From Platanthera guangdongensis (Eukaryota > Streptophyta > Magnoliopsida > Asparagales > Orchidaceae): a stretch of DNA of 64,000 nucleotides. This document shows, one piece after another, positions 12,199-21,530 of the stretch. Numbering within the stretch: position 1 is the stretch's first letter; each line of letters opens with the position of its first letter. Made by a program: the position numbers and the translations under genes. The notes beneath the pieces were generated by a model. The model was given only the letters and a program-made list of their open reading frames with translations. It made no database searches and was not told the origin of the DNA. The DNA lies in contig CM077155.1 of NCBI GenBank assembly GCA_039583875.1, positions 6,250,043-6,314,042 of the forward strand, read 5' to 3'.

Positions 12199-12248
12199 GG
12201 TTTCGTTTGAGAGGACTTATTTTCACCGGTCAAGTGGTTACGATCCAT
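12199..12248. mobile_element. Half of a small MITE inside the CACTA
   Basis: The block GGACTTATTTTCACCGGTCA and the following GTGGTTACGA match the left arm of the complete small inverted-repeat element at 60385-60486 (GGACTTATTTTCACGGGTCA, GCGGTTACGA). The right arm is missing. It shows that the same MITE family has entered the CACTA interior. Confidence 0.55.
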
Positions 12249-12562
12249 TTTCAGCGTGCTGCATGTGCAAAATTATTTTTTTTATTAATTAAATAGTTTT
12301 GGCAACGTTTATTAAATGTGACTTTAAACATTTTGAAAATGTTGCAATAGGTCCATGTAAAAACTGTTGCCTTTAGTAGGGATATATGCAACAGTTTCAA
12401 GTAATGTTGCCTAAACATGTAAAAACTGTTGCCGTAGGTCTTTGGTAACACGGGCATAGGCATACACCCCTATGACAACAGTTTTCAATGTTTTGACAAC
12501 ACTTTACGGTATTAGGCAACAGTTGTTAAATGTTGCTAAAGACCAAAAATGTTGTAGTGGTT

Positions 12563-12705
12563 GTTTTGAACATGAGATGGTTATTATTGCAGTATTTAAT
12601 AAGGATTCTTACATAGTTGACAAAGTTGGAGCAGAATCTGCAAAACCTGAAGCAGTTCTTAATGAGAATAAATCGTCGTGGGGGAAAGCTGCTTCGTCAA
12701 TTTGA
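12563..12705 (+). other. Possible exon fragment next to the CACTA
   Basis: Directly after the CACTA target site, a frame reads FEHEMVIIAVFNKDSYIVDK and ends NENKSSWGKAASSI before a TGA at about 12703. The composition is that of ordinary protein, not low complexity, and it opens only after TE sequence. I do not recognise the family. It may be a captured or disrupted host exon, or chance. Confidence 0.25.
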
Positions 12706-12951
12706 CTCATTCAATTTGGAAGCTGGAGTGATTCCGAGCGGCGGACACCATGTTCTATAATTCGATATTTCATTAAAGTTTACTTCTATTACTATGGATT
12801 TATGATCAAAAATCTCTGCCATATTTTCAGCAATTCACAAATACATAGTGAAAAACATGTTAATTTGTTAATTTGTTAATGATGAATAGTTAAGAAAGTC
12901 TGTTCATGAGACATGCTTCAGGATTATACAGGCGGGATTCTCTATGATTAA

Positions 12952-13137
12952 GGCTCCGTTTGGCACGGTGGTCGCGGTCATGGACATGGGGGTTAAATTG
13001 TCATTTGTTAACGCTCAAATAAGGAACTTCATCCACTTTTATGTTCAAAAGGATGATGTTTAATTGTTAGGTGATCCTTAACGAATGACAATTTAACTCA
13101 TGCGTTTACGACCGCCGCCACCGTGCCAAACGGAGCC
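12952..13137. mobile_element. Tourist-like MITE, 186 bp
   Basis: The inverted ends GGCTCCGTTTGGCACGGTGG and its complement (with small differences) flank an AT-rich interior with no coding capacity. A TAA target-site duplication lies at 12949-12951 and 13138-13140, as for PIF/Harbinger-derived MITEs. The ends are close to those of the MITEs at 57956-58175 and 59056-59272. Confidence 0.88.
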
Positions 13138-13264
13138 TAAAAAGATGTTTACAAATCTTCACTGTGATTTTAAACTACAAAAGTATAGATAGTATATATA
13201 GCTCCACATTTTATTTTATATAGCTGCAACTACAAATTAGAAACTTTTTTAGCAATACTTAGCT

Positions 13265-13586
13265 ATAGACCGCGTGAACAGACCGCAATGAGCTCAGTGG
13301 TTAACCTCCGCTATCTGTGCTAACCACGAGCTTCCACGCGAACCAGAGAACCCGCCAACTTAGCGGACTCCGCGGTCTCCTAATCTAGACCGCATAAGAT
13401 GTTCTTAGCTCAACTTTAATCGCTCAGTTACCTCTAGGGTGCTTGCTGAGACAGACCGCGGGAATGAAACAATAGCCAGAAACCTGTTATCCGACAACAC
13501 CTAATCGTGTTAATCTGGAGCGGCCGCTGCGGTCTGTGTGGTCTGCCTTCCTCAGGCTGCTCACTTGCACTTCAACAATTTCAACA
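13265..13586 (-). mobile_element. Family X copia LTR, partial (3' LTR start)
   Basis: The block carries the hallmark dense GTCCGC/GCGGAC words. Its right end, CACTTCAACAATTTCAACA, matches the LTR edges at 51156 and 57869. It is followed immediately by a polypurine tract (reverse complement of CTCCCCCTTGAAGTG) and RNase H sequence. It is therefore the start of the 3' LTR of a minus-strand family X element, truncated on the left. Confidence 0.8.
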
Positions 13587-14132
13587 CTCCCCCTTGAAGT
13601 GGGAAGTGGAAACCAGCTAGAGCAATCCCTGCAACCGTATAAATGGTCCCTTCGACAACGGCTTCGTGAAGATGCCCGCAACGTTGTCCTGGTTCTACAC
13701 ATATTTTACCATCAGAAACCCCATCCCCCCCACCCCAGCACCTTTTCCCGAATGAAGTGATGCTCGATCTCGATGTGATTTGTCCGCGCGTGACAAACTG
13801 GATTACTAACCAGTTTGAGAGCACTCTCATTGTCACCGTATAGCAGAGTAGGACCTCGCACCTTCTCATGGATGTCCTCCACTAACCTCTGAAGTCAGAT
13901 GGTCTCCTAAGCTGCCATGGTCGAAGCCTTGCTTTCCACTTCTATAGTGGAGACAGACATTGAATATTGCTTCTTGCTACACCACGAAATAGATGTCAAT
14001 CCGCACATGAAGACATATACAGACGTCGACTTCTAATCGTCTGTATCTCCCCCATAATCATCATTTGTGTAACCGTGGAGGTTAAAGCTCGTATTGTACA
14101 ACCAATATTCATTGAGGGTGGACCCCCCTGGA
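13587..14132 (-). pseudogene. Family X copia RNase H, partial
   Basis: On the minus strand, broken frames read SKKQYSMSVSTIEVESKAS, then [11 protein letters not shown], then [17 protein letters not shown] and [12 protein letters not shown]. These are typical of the copia RNase H domain. The same order occurs at 51157-51700 in the longer X copy. It joins abruptly to the LTR of a Tat-like gypsy element near 14132. Several stops are present. Confidence 0.8.
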
Positions 14133-14732
14133 GCCAGGTCAGCAAGAGTCAAAGTCAAAAGGTCAAGACAGAAGTCAGAGTCAACACTCAAAACAGTAGA
14201 AGGCCTGGGCGAGTATGGCAAGCTCCCCTCACATACTTGTCATGTAGGCGACTAGGCCAGATGCTCGCCCAACCTATGCGAGCTCCCCTAATACTCACCC
14301 AGTCGCCAGGGGTGGGGCTATAAATAAGACCTCTACTTCCCTTGGATTTGCCTATAAATAAGACCCAATGGGTATGAGGAAAAGGACTTCGGAATCTCGC
14401 AAAAGATCTTGAACACCTCATTTCCCAGACTTCGAGTTGAGCCTTTGGATCCTTTCTTCAGGGAGACAGGTCGCGAGCTAGCGACTATCCATCTTAGTCG
14501 CCGCCTTGACACAGTCTTCAGCAAGAATCTACCTTGTATCTTGCTCGACCATCTTTAGTTGTGGGGGGACCTCCTCTACCGTAGTGTGGGTTGGGTTGGG
14601 TTCATTTTTGTTGTCTGTTTGTTCTTGCATCCTAGCCCATTAGTCGTCGAGCACGACTGTTGAACCGGTAACCTTAGGTTACCTTGATCCAAATTTTGGA
14701 TTAAGGATTTTCCCGGCTTCAACACTTTGGTG
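14133..14732 (+). mobile_element. Tat-like gypsy 5' LTR (partial)
   Basis: This is non-coding sequence ending CCCGGCTTCAACA just before the gag frame, so it reads as the 3' part of a 5' LTR plus the PBS region. Two TATAAATA boxes 34 bp apart (14319-14326 and 14353-14360) sit in a duplicated TATAAATAAGACC context. The left boundary is blurred by the junction with the copia RNase H fragment. The PBS was not matched to a specific tRNA. Confidence 0.5.
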
Positions 14733-14745
14733 TGGTGAGCGTTGA

Positions 14746-15708
14746 TTGCAGCCTAAGAGGAAAGGTTTGCAAGTAGGAGAAATGGTGAATGGAGGCGAGA
14801 ATGAGGAGATAGTCGGCAACTCGACAGGAGTTAGCAACTCGACGAGAGGAAACGACTTTGTGACAATAGCGGTGTTCGAAGAGTTTGCAAGGAGGATCGA
14901 GAGGAGCATCCTGGTTAGGTTCCCTCCTCGCCTCGATGTCATGGTGACCTCGCCTCATAGCGTGACACTGTCAGAGGAAGAAGCGCCACCTAGGCGCCCA
15001 GGGAAGGAGCGAGCAAGAGAGAGACATGAGAGACTAGTGCAATCGCAGCACTATCCGGCGAGCAGCAGGGATCAGGTTCCGAGATGCGGAATAGCTGACG
15101 AGATATCACGATACTCGCCAATATAGAGACTATGAAGAGGATACTCACGAGTATGAAAATCGTTATCGCCAAGGAGGGAGGAGGCACTTCTGTGACAAGA
15201 TTCTAATAGCCCCTGTTCCTGAAGGCTTCAGAGAGCCCGTCTTGAACTACTACTCAGGCAGAGATGACCCAGTCAGGCATCTCCAATGGTTCAAAGACGT
15301 CGTGTCAATTTGCATCATGACTGATGCTTTCAAATGTGGATTCTTCTCCATAACTTACAAGGGGAATGCGAGAGACTGGTTTCACCAGTTGCTAGAAGGC
15401 TTTATCTAATACTTCGAGGACTTGTGTCGGGGACTGATGACAAGGTTTGCGACGTCCAAGAAGAGGAAGAAGGAAGCCACCGCTCTTTTTAAAATCCAAC
15501 AAGGGTAGTACGAGAGCCTCGACCACTACATCGATCGTTTCCAGAAAAAGGTTTTGGAAGTTGAGGAAGTGGATGGCTTCACCCTAATGTTGTCCCTGAA
15601 GTTCGGTCTGAAGTAGGGCCTCTTCAGCCTGGAGATTGGGTCCAAGCCCCCGACATCTTTCGAGGAGACGATCGAGAGGAAGAATAAGTTCATGCAGGGG
15701 GGAGAAAT
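14746..15708 (+). pseudogene. Tat-like gypsy gag, first part
   Basis: An open 126-codon start (14746-15126) is followed, in a changed frame, by a retrotransposon gag core at about 15220-15700. It contains LNYYSGRDDPVRHLQWFKDV, NARDWFHQLLEGFI, FEDLCRGLMTRFATS and ESLDHYIDRFQKKVLEVE. This arrangement is that of the retrotransposon gag family in Tat/Ogre-type gypsy elements. In-frame stops occur at, for example, the positions after GFI, QQG and FGLK. The coding sequence is cut at about 15708 by SINE-like units and resumes at 16342. Confidence 0.78.
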
Positions 15709-16018
15709 GTAACGACCCGACCTTTAGATCAAGCGTCGTCGGCATACCTGTAGCCCGGGTTTAGAGCTCAGTGGCCCACTGCACCCTTCATGGGTCGGTG
15801 GCTTGTCTCGCCCCACGGCACCACTGGTAGTAAGCCTAAACATCAAGGCCTGCAGGCCCAATGCACCCCAACCAAATCTCCGCGCATGTTTATCAGCAAC
15901 GGTAGGTTGTTGCCACGGGATCTCGAACCCGCAACCTTGATAAGAGAGTCTTAATACCACTCCTCATCACCAACTGAGCTGCAGAGTCTTAATACCTCTC
16001 CTCATCACCAACTGAGCT
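15709..16018 (-). mobile_element. SINE-like unit with tRNA-derived head
   Basis: On the minus strand the unit starts with GCTCAGTTGGTGATGAGG (15964-15981), a good A-box. GGGTTCGAGATCCC (15917-15930) follows about 40 bp later, a good B-box. Together they resemble the internal pol III promoter of a tRNA-derived SINE. The body then runs left to GGGTCGTTAC at 15709. A 37 bp piece of the head (about 15945-15982) is repeated as 15983-16018. No 3' A-tail or clear TSD was found, so the SINE call is an inference from the head. Confidence 0.6.
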
Positions 16019-16341
16019 GATAAACAGGCACGGAGAGTTGGTTGTGGTGCATTGGTCCTGCAGGCCTTGATGTTTAGGCTTACTACCAGTGGTGTCTTGG
16101 GGCGAGACAAGCCACCGGCCCATGAAGGGTGTGGTGGGCCTCTAAGCTCTAAACCCGGGCTGCTGGTAGGTCGGCGATGCTTGGTTTAAAGGGCCGGGTC
16201 GTTACAAAAAAGTGTTTACTACCAGTGGTGTCGTGGGGCGAGACAAGCCACCGGCCCATGAAGGGTATGGTGGGCCTCTGAGCACTAGGCCCGGGCTGCT
16301 GGTAGGTCGGCGACGCTTGGTTTGAATGGTCGGGTCGTTAC
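16019..16341 (+). mobile_element. Two 5'-truncated copies of the same SINE-like unit
   Basis: Copy two (16019-16205) is on the plus strand. It is head-to-head with the previous copy, matches from TGATAAACAGGCACGG to GGGTCGTTAC, and lacks the tRNA-like head. Copy three (16214-16341) begins further in, at TTACTACCAGTGGTG, and ends at the same GGGTCGTTAC. Copies one and two make an inverted repeat with arms near 190 bp. All three together split the gypsy gag reading. Confidence 0.75.
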
Positions 16342-17278
16342 AAGAAAAATCTTGACTTCTTGGCAATGTTGGATGGGGAGAACCTGGGAGGCAGGGAAAG
16401 AGGAGGACCTTCGGAGGTGAGGGCCAGAGTAGTGCTAGAGAGGCAGGGAGAGCGGAGAAGAGAGGAGCCGAGGATAAGGGAAGATCCCATGTGGGCAGAG
16501 GATCAGAGGAGGCAGTAGAGTCCTCGCAGGGAGGAAGAAAGGAAGCCCGTAGGGGCTCCGAAGAGAAGAGGAAGAGCATGGTGATTCCAATATCTCATGA
16601 ATCGGCCCTAACGGAGACCACCAGGAAGGCCCCAGTACCAAAATCAGGAGAGGAGGAATGGCTACCAGTCGGTGAGGAGGCAAGGAAGAGCTCGGGAAGT
16701 GGTGATGGATATTGACCGACAAGGGAATAGGCATCGCAGGAGGGTTCAACCAGTGATGAACCAAATGGCGGAGATCCCCCTTTACTATGATTTGCATCGA
16801 GTAGAGGGGGCAGGACTATGGCCTGCCCAGAATTTTGTGAGACGAGGAGGAGGTTGGAGGTAGGAGCGGCAGAGAGGGAGCAGCCGAGGCAGGAGGTCCC
16901 CGTATGACCGGTAGCTTTCCAAGCTCCGGGGAGGAGGAGGAACGACGACCAGGTCGACCAAGGAGGTCGCGGGGAGGTGGTCCAAGGCCCGGGAAGAGGG
17001 CAGGTAGGAGTGATCAACGGAGGAGCCGGGCTTCGAGCTTCCCACAAGGGGAGTCTCCATCAGATTTACCGCAAGAGCGTCGCCTCGACCTCTTAAACGC
17101 CATCGTCGTTGGAGGAGATCACTTTCTCTAAGGAGGACATGTTGGGGAATGAGAACACCTTTCATGATGCCCGCGTCATCCAAGCTGTCATCGAGGACTT
17201 CACAGTTGACCGAATCCTGGCAGACAAAGGGAGCTCGGTGAATGTCATTTTCAAGAGAACCTTCGTCGGGCTGCATGA
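16342..17278 (+). pseudogene. Tat-like gypsy gag end and aspartic protease
   Basis: After the SINE-like units the gag reading continues as a highly charged, basic region (runs of Arg, Glu, Gly; about 16380-17050). The protease follows at about 17105-17278: DARVIQAVIEDFTVDRILAD then KGSSVNVIF. The active site reads ADKGSS where DTGSS or DGGSS is normal. The catalytic Asp is kept, but Lys replaces the next residue. The homology stops in FVGL, where a host-like repeat begins. Several stops and frame changes are present. Confidence 0.72.
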
Positions 17279-17613
17279 TCTAATAAAACGTTTTTTTGCG
17301 CATGGTTGTCATAAAAAAGGAAATATAATGTTAATTTGCAGATACTAATGATTGGATCTCCCAATTGCGGAGGAAATACTACCCAATCGTCGCTCGAGTG
17401 ATGGCAGGGTACAATCGCAGTTGCACACTACACATGAGCGACCCTGTATAAGGATACCAATGCATCTCTATGCACACAAACACATAAGTATTACAATAAC
17501 AAACTATACTTAAAAGTAAAAGTTGATCTAATAAAATTCAGTAACTTGCACCCCATACATGTAAATACAAGTCACCCAAACATTTTAATAGTGACAAAAG
17601 AACACAAGCCACC
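17275..17613. repeat. Copy 1 of a duplicated gene-flank block
   Basis: This block is about 75-80 percent similar by eye to 17784-18110, at a spacing of about 510 bp. Shared stretches include AGTATTACAATAACAAAC, ACTTAAAAGTAAAAGTTGAT and CCATACATGTAAATACAAGTC. Copy 2 contains the stop codon and 3' flank of the gene at 18083-18604. Copy 1 is therefore probably a duplicated gene 3' end that now abuts a gypsy protease fragment. Between the copies (17614-17783) nothing is recognised. Confidence 0.8.
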
Positions 17614-17783
17614 CACGACCAATGTTGTCGCTCCGAACAATGGTTGCCCCCAACAAATGTAGCCTTAGATAGAGACAGGGCCCCGTGTCTGTCAATTGTA
17701 TGCGTATATAACAAGAAAAGTTGTGCCAATCATTGTCCTAACACAGAACCATGGAATGAATATTAGCCCTTCGATTTCAATCT

Positions 17784-18110
17784 CCATGATCTAACAAAAC
17801 ATTTGATTTTTAGTGCACCTAGAAAATATATTGTAATGATTGAATCTCCCATTGCAATGTGCTGAGGAAATACCACGCGATCGTCACCCGAATGATGGTC
17901 GGGTACCATCGCAGCTGCACAATGAACATGAGAGACTCTTTTTAGGGTTACCAATGCATCCCTATGCACACACACACACATAAGTATTACAATAACAAAC
18001 CATACTTAAAAGTAAAAGTTGATATAAAACAAATCACTAATTATTCGAACCCATACATGTAAATACAAGTCACCAAAACATTTTAATAGAAACATAAGAT
18101 CACAAGCAAG
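17784..18110. repeat. Copy 2 of the duplicated gene-flank block
   Basis: Partner of 17275-17613. It overlaps the last codons and stop of the minus-strand gene at 18083-18604 and its presumed 3' untranslated region, including a short CA tract near 17970. Confidence 0.8.
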
Positions 18111-18604
18111 TGGCACTCCTCCTCTATCTCACCCGTAGAATCGCGAGGCCATGTTTTGAAGGAGAAATGCGCCGGGGAGTCTCTAAGGTCCCACGTAAAG
18201 TCCACCTCCATTTTATCTACCATGAAATTCATGTTTTCCTGAAATCTATTTTCGGTATCCACCTCATACACCACATTATCGTCAACCAAAACCTTCATCT
18301 TCACATTTGGTTGTTGTTGTTCCTCTTCTTCTAAGCGAATCACCAAGGTGTGATTGGGGCCATAGTGAGAAAAGCAAGCTTCGGGTGTGGAGAATACACC
18401 GTCGCACTTGATAAGGTGTAACATTCTACTTGGTTTCAATTCCGATGATGACGGTGGCAGCGGAGACCGCATTGGTATTGTTGGAACTGAAGGCACTGAC
18501 ATCGCTGATCCAGACTCATTCAATTGCGGCTCTCCGACGATGTGCCTGATTTTATCGAAATCTTCGTCCATGACCATACCCCCTGCACAACAAAATTTCC
18601 ACAT
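18083..18604 (-). CDS. Low-copy plant protein, possibly DUF868-like
   Basis: The 173-codon frame is not transposon-like. It starts MWKFCCAGGMVMDEDFDKIR; MVMDEDF (18574) is an alternative start. Residues 40-58 are Pro/Ser-rich. The rest is an antiparallel-strand pattern: FSTPEACFSHYGPNHTLVIR, an acidic EEEEQQQP turn, VKMKVLVDDNVVYEV, and MNFMVDKMEVDFTWDLRDSP. The spacing of a VD-(x)-V strand followed by an ISVDG-V-WDL strand recalls plant DUF868 proteins, which are about 300 residues. This would be a short or truncated member. No function is known. A TATATATA word on the minus strand lies at 18715-18723. A GTAAGA donor-like and a TTGTGCAG acceptor-like site flank about 50 bp around the start, too short for a usual plant intron. 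It may be a gene fragment. Confidence 0.5.
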   Translation of the reverse strand: MWKFCCAGGMVMDEDFDKIRHIVGEPQLNESGSAMSVPSVPTIPMRSPLPPSSSELKPSRMLHLIKCDGVFSTPEACFSHYGPNHTLVIRLEEEEQQQPNVKMKVLVDDNVVYEVDTENRFQENMNFMVDKMEVDFTWDLRDSPAHFSFKTWPRDSTGEIEEECHLLVILCFY

Positions 18605-18714
18605 TGTTTGTAAATGAGAGTTAATACTTCTTACCTTGGTTTTGTATGAAAGAAAAAAAAAGGATTAGATCTCAATTTATAGAAATCTTTATCTTAGAGA
18701 ATCAACATAGCATG

Positions 18715-18723
18715 TATATATAG
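18715..18723 (-). promoter_or_regulatory. Possible TATA box upstream of the 18.6 kb gene
   Basis: CTATATATACA on the minus strand lies about 110 bp upstream of the first ATG at 18604. The AT-rich background makes such words common, so this is only suggestive. Confidence 0.3.
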
Positions 18724-18879
18724 ATAAAAGTAATTGAAGGTGCACTGAATTATTATATGTTACTACTACATATTTAACAATGAATTGTTGTAATTAATGA
18801 CCGAATTAGGTCATAAAAACTTGGCAGCAACCAACGAATTTCTTCCTATTGATTGAATTTATGCTCATGCATGAAAATA

Positions 18880-19690
18880 GTATTCTTGCGGTCTAACTCG
18901 ACATTACCGATCAGATCGGAATAATCAGGATCATCTTAGCTTTCGGAACAGTCGAGCGTGCACACAGTCAATAAATTAGGTCGGTCGTACACACGAAGTT
19001 TTAACGTGGAAAAGCCCTTCAACCAGATAAAAATCACGTGATCGGATCTGTGCCGGTCAAAATCCAATATTTCCTAGTTGTTATATCTTGTTTGTGATAT
19101 CGAGGGTGACAGACCACCTCTCGTTACAGTTTTGAGGTGAGAGAACACTTGGCACATGGCAGACGACAGGCCGTCTCGTCGGGAGTTTGTTACAAGTTGC
19201 ATTTTGTGTTGATGGGCTTCGATGAGCGCCTTGTTGATTCTGGACGTGGGAACAGAGTGTCAGAACTTGCGGTTGCGGAGGCCACTTGGATATTGAGAGA
19301 TTGGGCTTCGTCGGGCGGCTTCAATTTGGCTCGTACGTGGCTCGGGTGCGGCATGGATGCGGCTTGAGTTCGGCTCGGGTGCTGCTCATAGGAGAATCTG
19401 GCAGAACTTCGACCCTGAGAAAGAAAAAGACTCGGACGAAAAAAAAGTGAGAAATTAGGAGGCCTGAGGCTCCTTTTATAGGCTCCTGCGGGTGGTTACG
19501 GTGGTTATGGGGCTATCTGCACACTGTAACCACCCAAAATTAATATTTTTCATAGTTTAAGGGTACGTATTATGATAACTAATACTGCTATTTGCACCTT
19601 AAATAAATAATTAAATTAACTAATTAAATTAATCTGATGGTGGTTACGCAAATCTGACGGTCAAGAACGTTCCCAACCAATCGGGACGAG
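18880..19690 (-). mobile_element. LTR-like fragment
   Basis: Near 19000 the sequence TTTTAACGTGGAAAAGCCCT resembles a U5-proximal block of plant copia LTRs in reverse orientation. TTTTATAGG at about 19474 is a TATA-type word on the minus strand, at a plausible distance. No internal domains adjoin it, and I could not define TG/CA ends or a TSD. The plus frame at 19137-19367 has no recognised features. Confidence 0.35.
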
Positions 19691-20165
19691 GAACTCCACG
19701 AGCAGCGGTCGGCGAACTCACCGCCGAGTTCGCCGGTGAGGGGAGGACCGCCGATGACGGCTATGGAGGGGGGGCCGGCGCGGCCGCCTCCTTTGGCCGC
19801 GCGCGGCGGTGGCCTCTCCCTCGGCCTCGGTCAGCGGGAGCTCGGGCGGCCGCTCCCTTGGTCGCGGCCGGCGCCAGAAGAGAGCGGCCCGAGCGGTTGC
19901 TCTTCCGGTCGTGGCCGGCGGCCGAAGGGGAGCGGCCCTCGCGGCCGCCCCCTCGGTCGCGGCCGGCGGCCGAGGGAGGGCGGCTCGGGCGGCCGCTCTC
20001 CCGACCGCGCCCGGTAGCCGAGGGGGAGAGTCGGTCGGGGCCGCCCCCTCGATTGCGCGCCGGCGGCCGGAGCGGCGAGGGAAGGGGGCGACCGGCATCC
20101 AGGGAGCTGGTCGGCCGTCCGCCGACGACGAGGTGGCTCTCTCGTCGGTTCATCCATTATGCGTG
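19691..20165. repeat. GC-rich degenerate tandem repeat island
   Basis: This is an abrupt, extremely GC-rich block in AT-rich DNA. Imperfect units of roughly 55-60 bp contain GGTCGCGGCCGGCGGCCGA-like words. Many are self-complementary (GCGGCCGC, GGCCGGCC). Open frames occur on both strands in several phases and read Arg/Gly/Pro/Ser/Ala. This is what such composition gives by chance, so no gene is called. Confidence 0.65.
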
Positions 20166-20328
20166 ATGGGATCGGCGTGTGGGGATCGTGCGCGATGATC
20201 GCACGTGAGGTCATGCTCATGATCCCACTACTTTTGAGGTGGAGATCATAGGTTTGTGGTTATGTGCACACCTATTCTTATAAAATGGGTCTCATCCCTA
20301 ACGAGCATATATATAGTATAAGTAGGAC
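20166..20328. other. Unassigned non-coding DNA
   Basis: No feature seen apart from a short ATATATATAG run. It provides the left flank of the solo LTR. Confidence 0.5.
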
Positions 20329-20333
20329 ATTAT

Positions 20334-21115
20334 TGTTGGGAAACAAAGATCCTCATGCGCTTCCGTAAACGGATACAGAGTAAAATAAAATGCAGCAACA
20401 ACAAGAAAAATTGTACGACCAGAGAACACAAAATTTTATGAGGAAAACCCCTTGGATTACAACAACCAGAACACTAGGTTTGTCCAACCTAGATCCCCCT
20501 TGGATTCATAGATTGAATCACCCTCTCAGATTACAATAAATCATCTCTTCAAGAAAAAAATGTCACAAAACTCCAGATCTCTCCTCAAACTCCTAGAGAA
20601 AACAAAGACGAGAAAGAGATCAAAAATACCCTTACAACGAAGATGAGGCACTGGCTGAGAAAGAACTTTTGTTCTTCTTCCAGAAGAACTTCTCTGACAG
20701 CAACAATGGCGAAAGGCCGATCTTCTTCAGAAAACTGAGAGCAGCGATCTCTATTCTTGATGGCAGAATAACTGCAAACTTATGTCTGGAATAGGTCGTG
20801 GCCTATTTAGGGTAAAGGGCGAGGCTATCTCAGCTCTTAGTATAAGCCTTAAACCATCATACGGCAGAAAAAAATCAAGATTTTACGGAACAGATTCCGT
20901 CAACCATCACTCGACGCCAAACAACATCACTCGACACCAAACAACACTCTCGGCGCCAAAACACTCGACGCCAAAAACACACGACGCCAAGGCTGTTGTT
21001 GCTTCACTCGACGCCAAGACTGTTGCTGCTTCACTTGACACCAAGAGACAGTAAGCTTCAGTATAGATCTGATTTTTTCTGAGTCCTTCGACTCTTTAGG
21101 GGTTGGACCCCAACA
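20334..21115 (-). mobile_element. Solo LTR, 782 bp, TSD ATTAT
   Basis: The ends are TGTTGGG at 20334 and CCCCAACA at 21115, flanked by a perfect 5 bp direct repeat ATTAT (20329-20333 and 21116-21120). No internal retroelement sequence remains. That is the product expected from recombination between two LTRs. Orientation is judged minus because GAGGAAAACCCC near the left lies where copia U5 sequence is expected. The region 20905-21050 carries repeated ACTCGACGCCAA-type words. The family is not identified. Confidence 0.85.
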
Positions 21116-21120
21116 ATTAT

Positions 21121-21530
21121 TAATAATATAATAGGTGAATTGTGATTCTTTGTTATTATAGTCTCAAAATTTAATTTGTAGATCGAATTAATTTAGTTAT
21201 ATGAGGTCGGATTCTTAATATAATAATTTTACCTAAACTATTCATGGTGTTTGAGGTTATGATCACTATATTAATTTATAGAAAAAGCTATAGTGGGATA
21301 CAAAAAAAATATTTTGTGGAAACCTTTAATGGAAAAAAGGAAGCCTTTTTCACCCACATTATGAAAGTATTTCAGTTCATATTGATTTCATTTGAATTGA
21401 ATTGATTATTTGTGTTGCTTGTAGTTTTATCAATTTTGCTAGTGTACTCATTAGTTCTCGCTTGTTGTCGGTTTTGCGTTCTCTGCTCGCATGTGCTGCC
21501 CGTACTCGCACGCTATGATCAGGCATGTGA
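21121..21530. other. AT-rich spacer, no gene
   Basis: No coding or repeat feature recognised between the two solo LTRs. Confidence 0.5.

Larger units (their letters stand above)
9051..12559. mobile_element. Non-autonomous CACTA (En/Spm-type) transposon
   Basis: The termini are perfect inverted repeats beginning CACTACAACATTTTTGGTCT at 9051, with the complement ending GTAGTG at 12559. The terminal repeat is about 29 bp. A 3 bp target-site duplication GTT flanks it (9048-9050 and 12560-12562), as expected for this superfamily. Both subterminal regions carry many copies of GTTGCC, GTTGCAATAG and GGCAACA words, the usual transposase-binding type of arrangement. No transposase (TNPA or TNPD) reading frame is present, so it depends on a partner element. 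The interior holds GC-rich sequence, a C24 tract, and a large TG/CA palindromic array. Identification rests directly on ends plus TSD. Confidence 0.93.

Noticed and set aside
15917..15982. A functional tRNA gene
   Set aside because: Only A- and B-box-like parts are present. No acceptor stem can be formed from the flanks, and the unit continues into a SINE-like body.
18587..18638. 5' intron of the 18.6 kb gene (GTAAGA to TTGTGCAG)
   Set aside because: Only about 50 bp, shorter than usual plant introns, so not annotated as real.
19718..20220. Overlapping 90-130 codon frames in the GC island
   Set aside because: Open in many phases on both strands with Arg/Pro/Gly/Ala content expected from composition. 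No domain or clear start.
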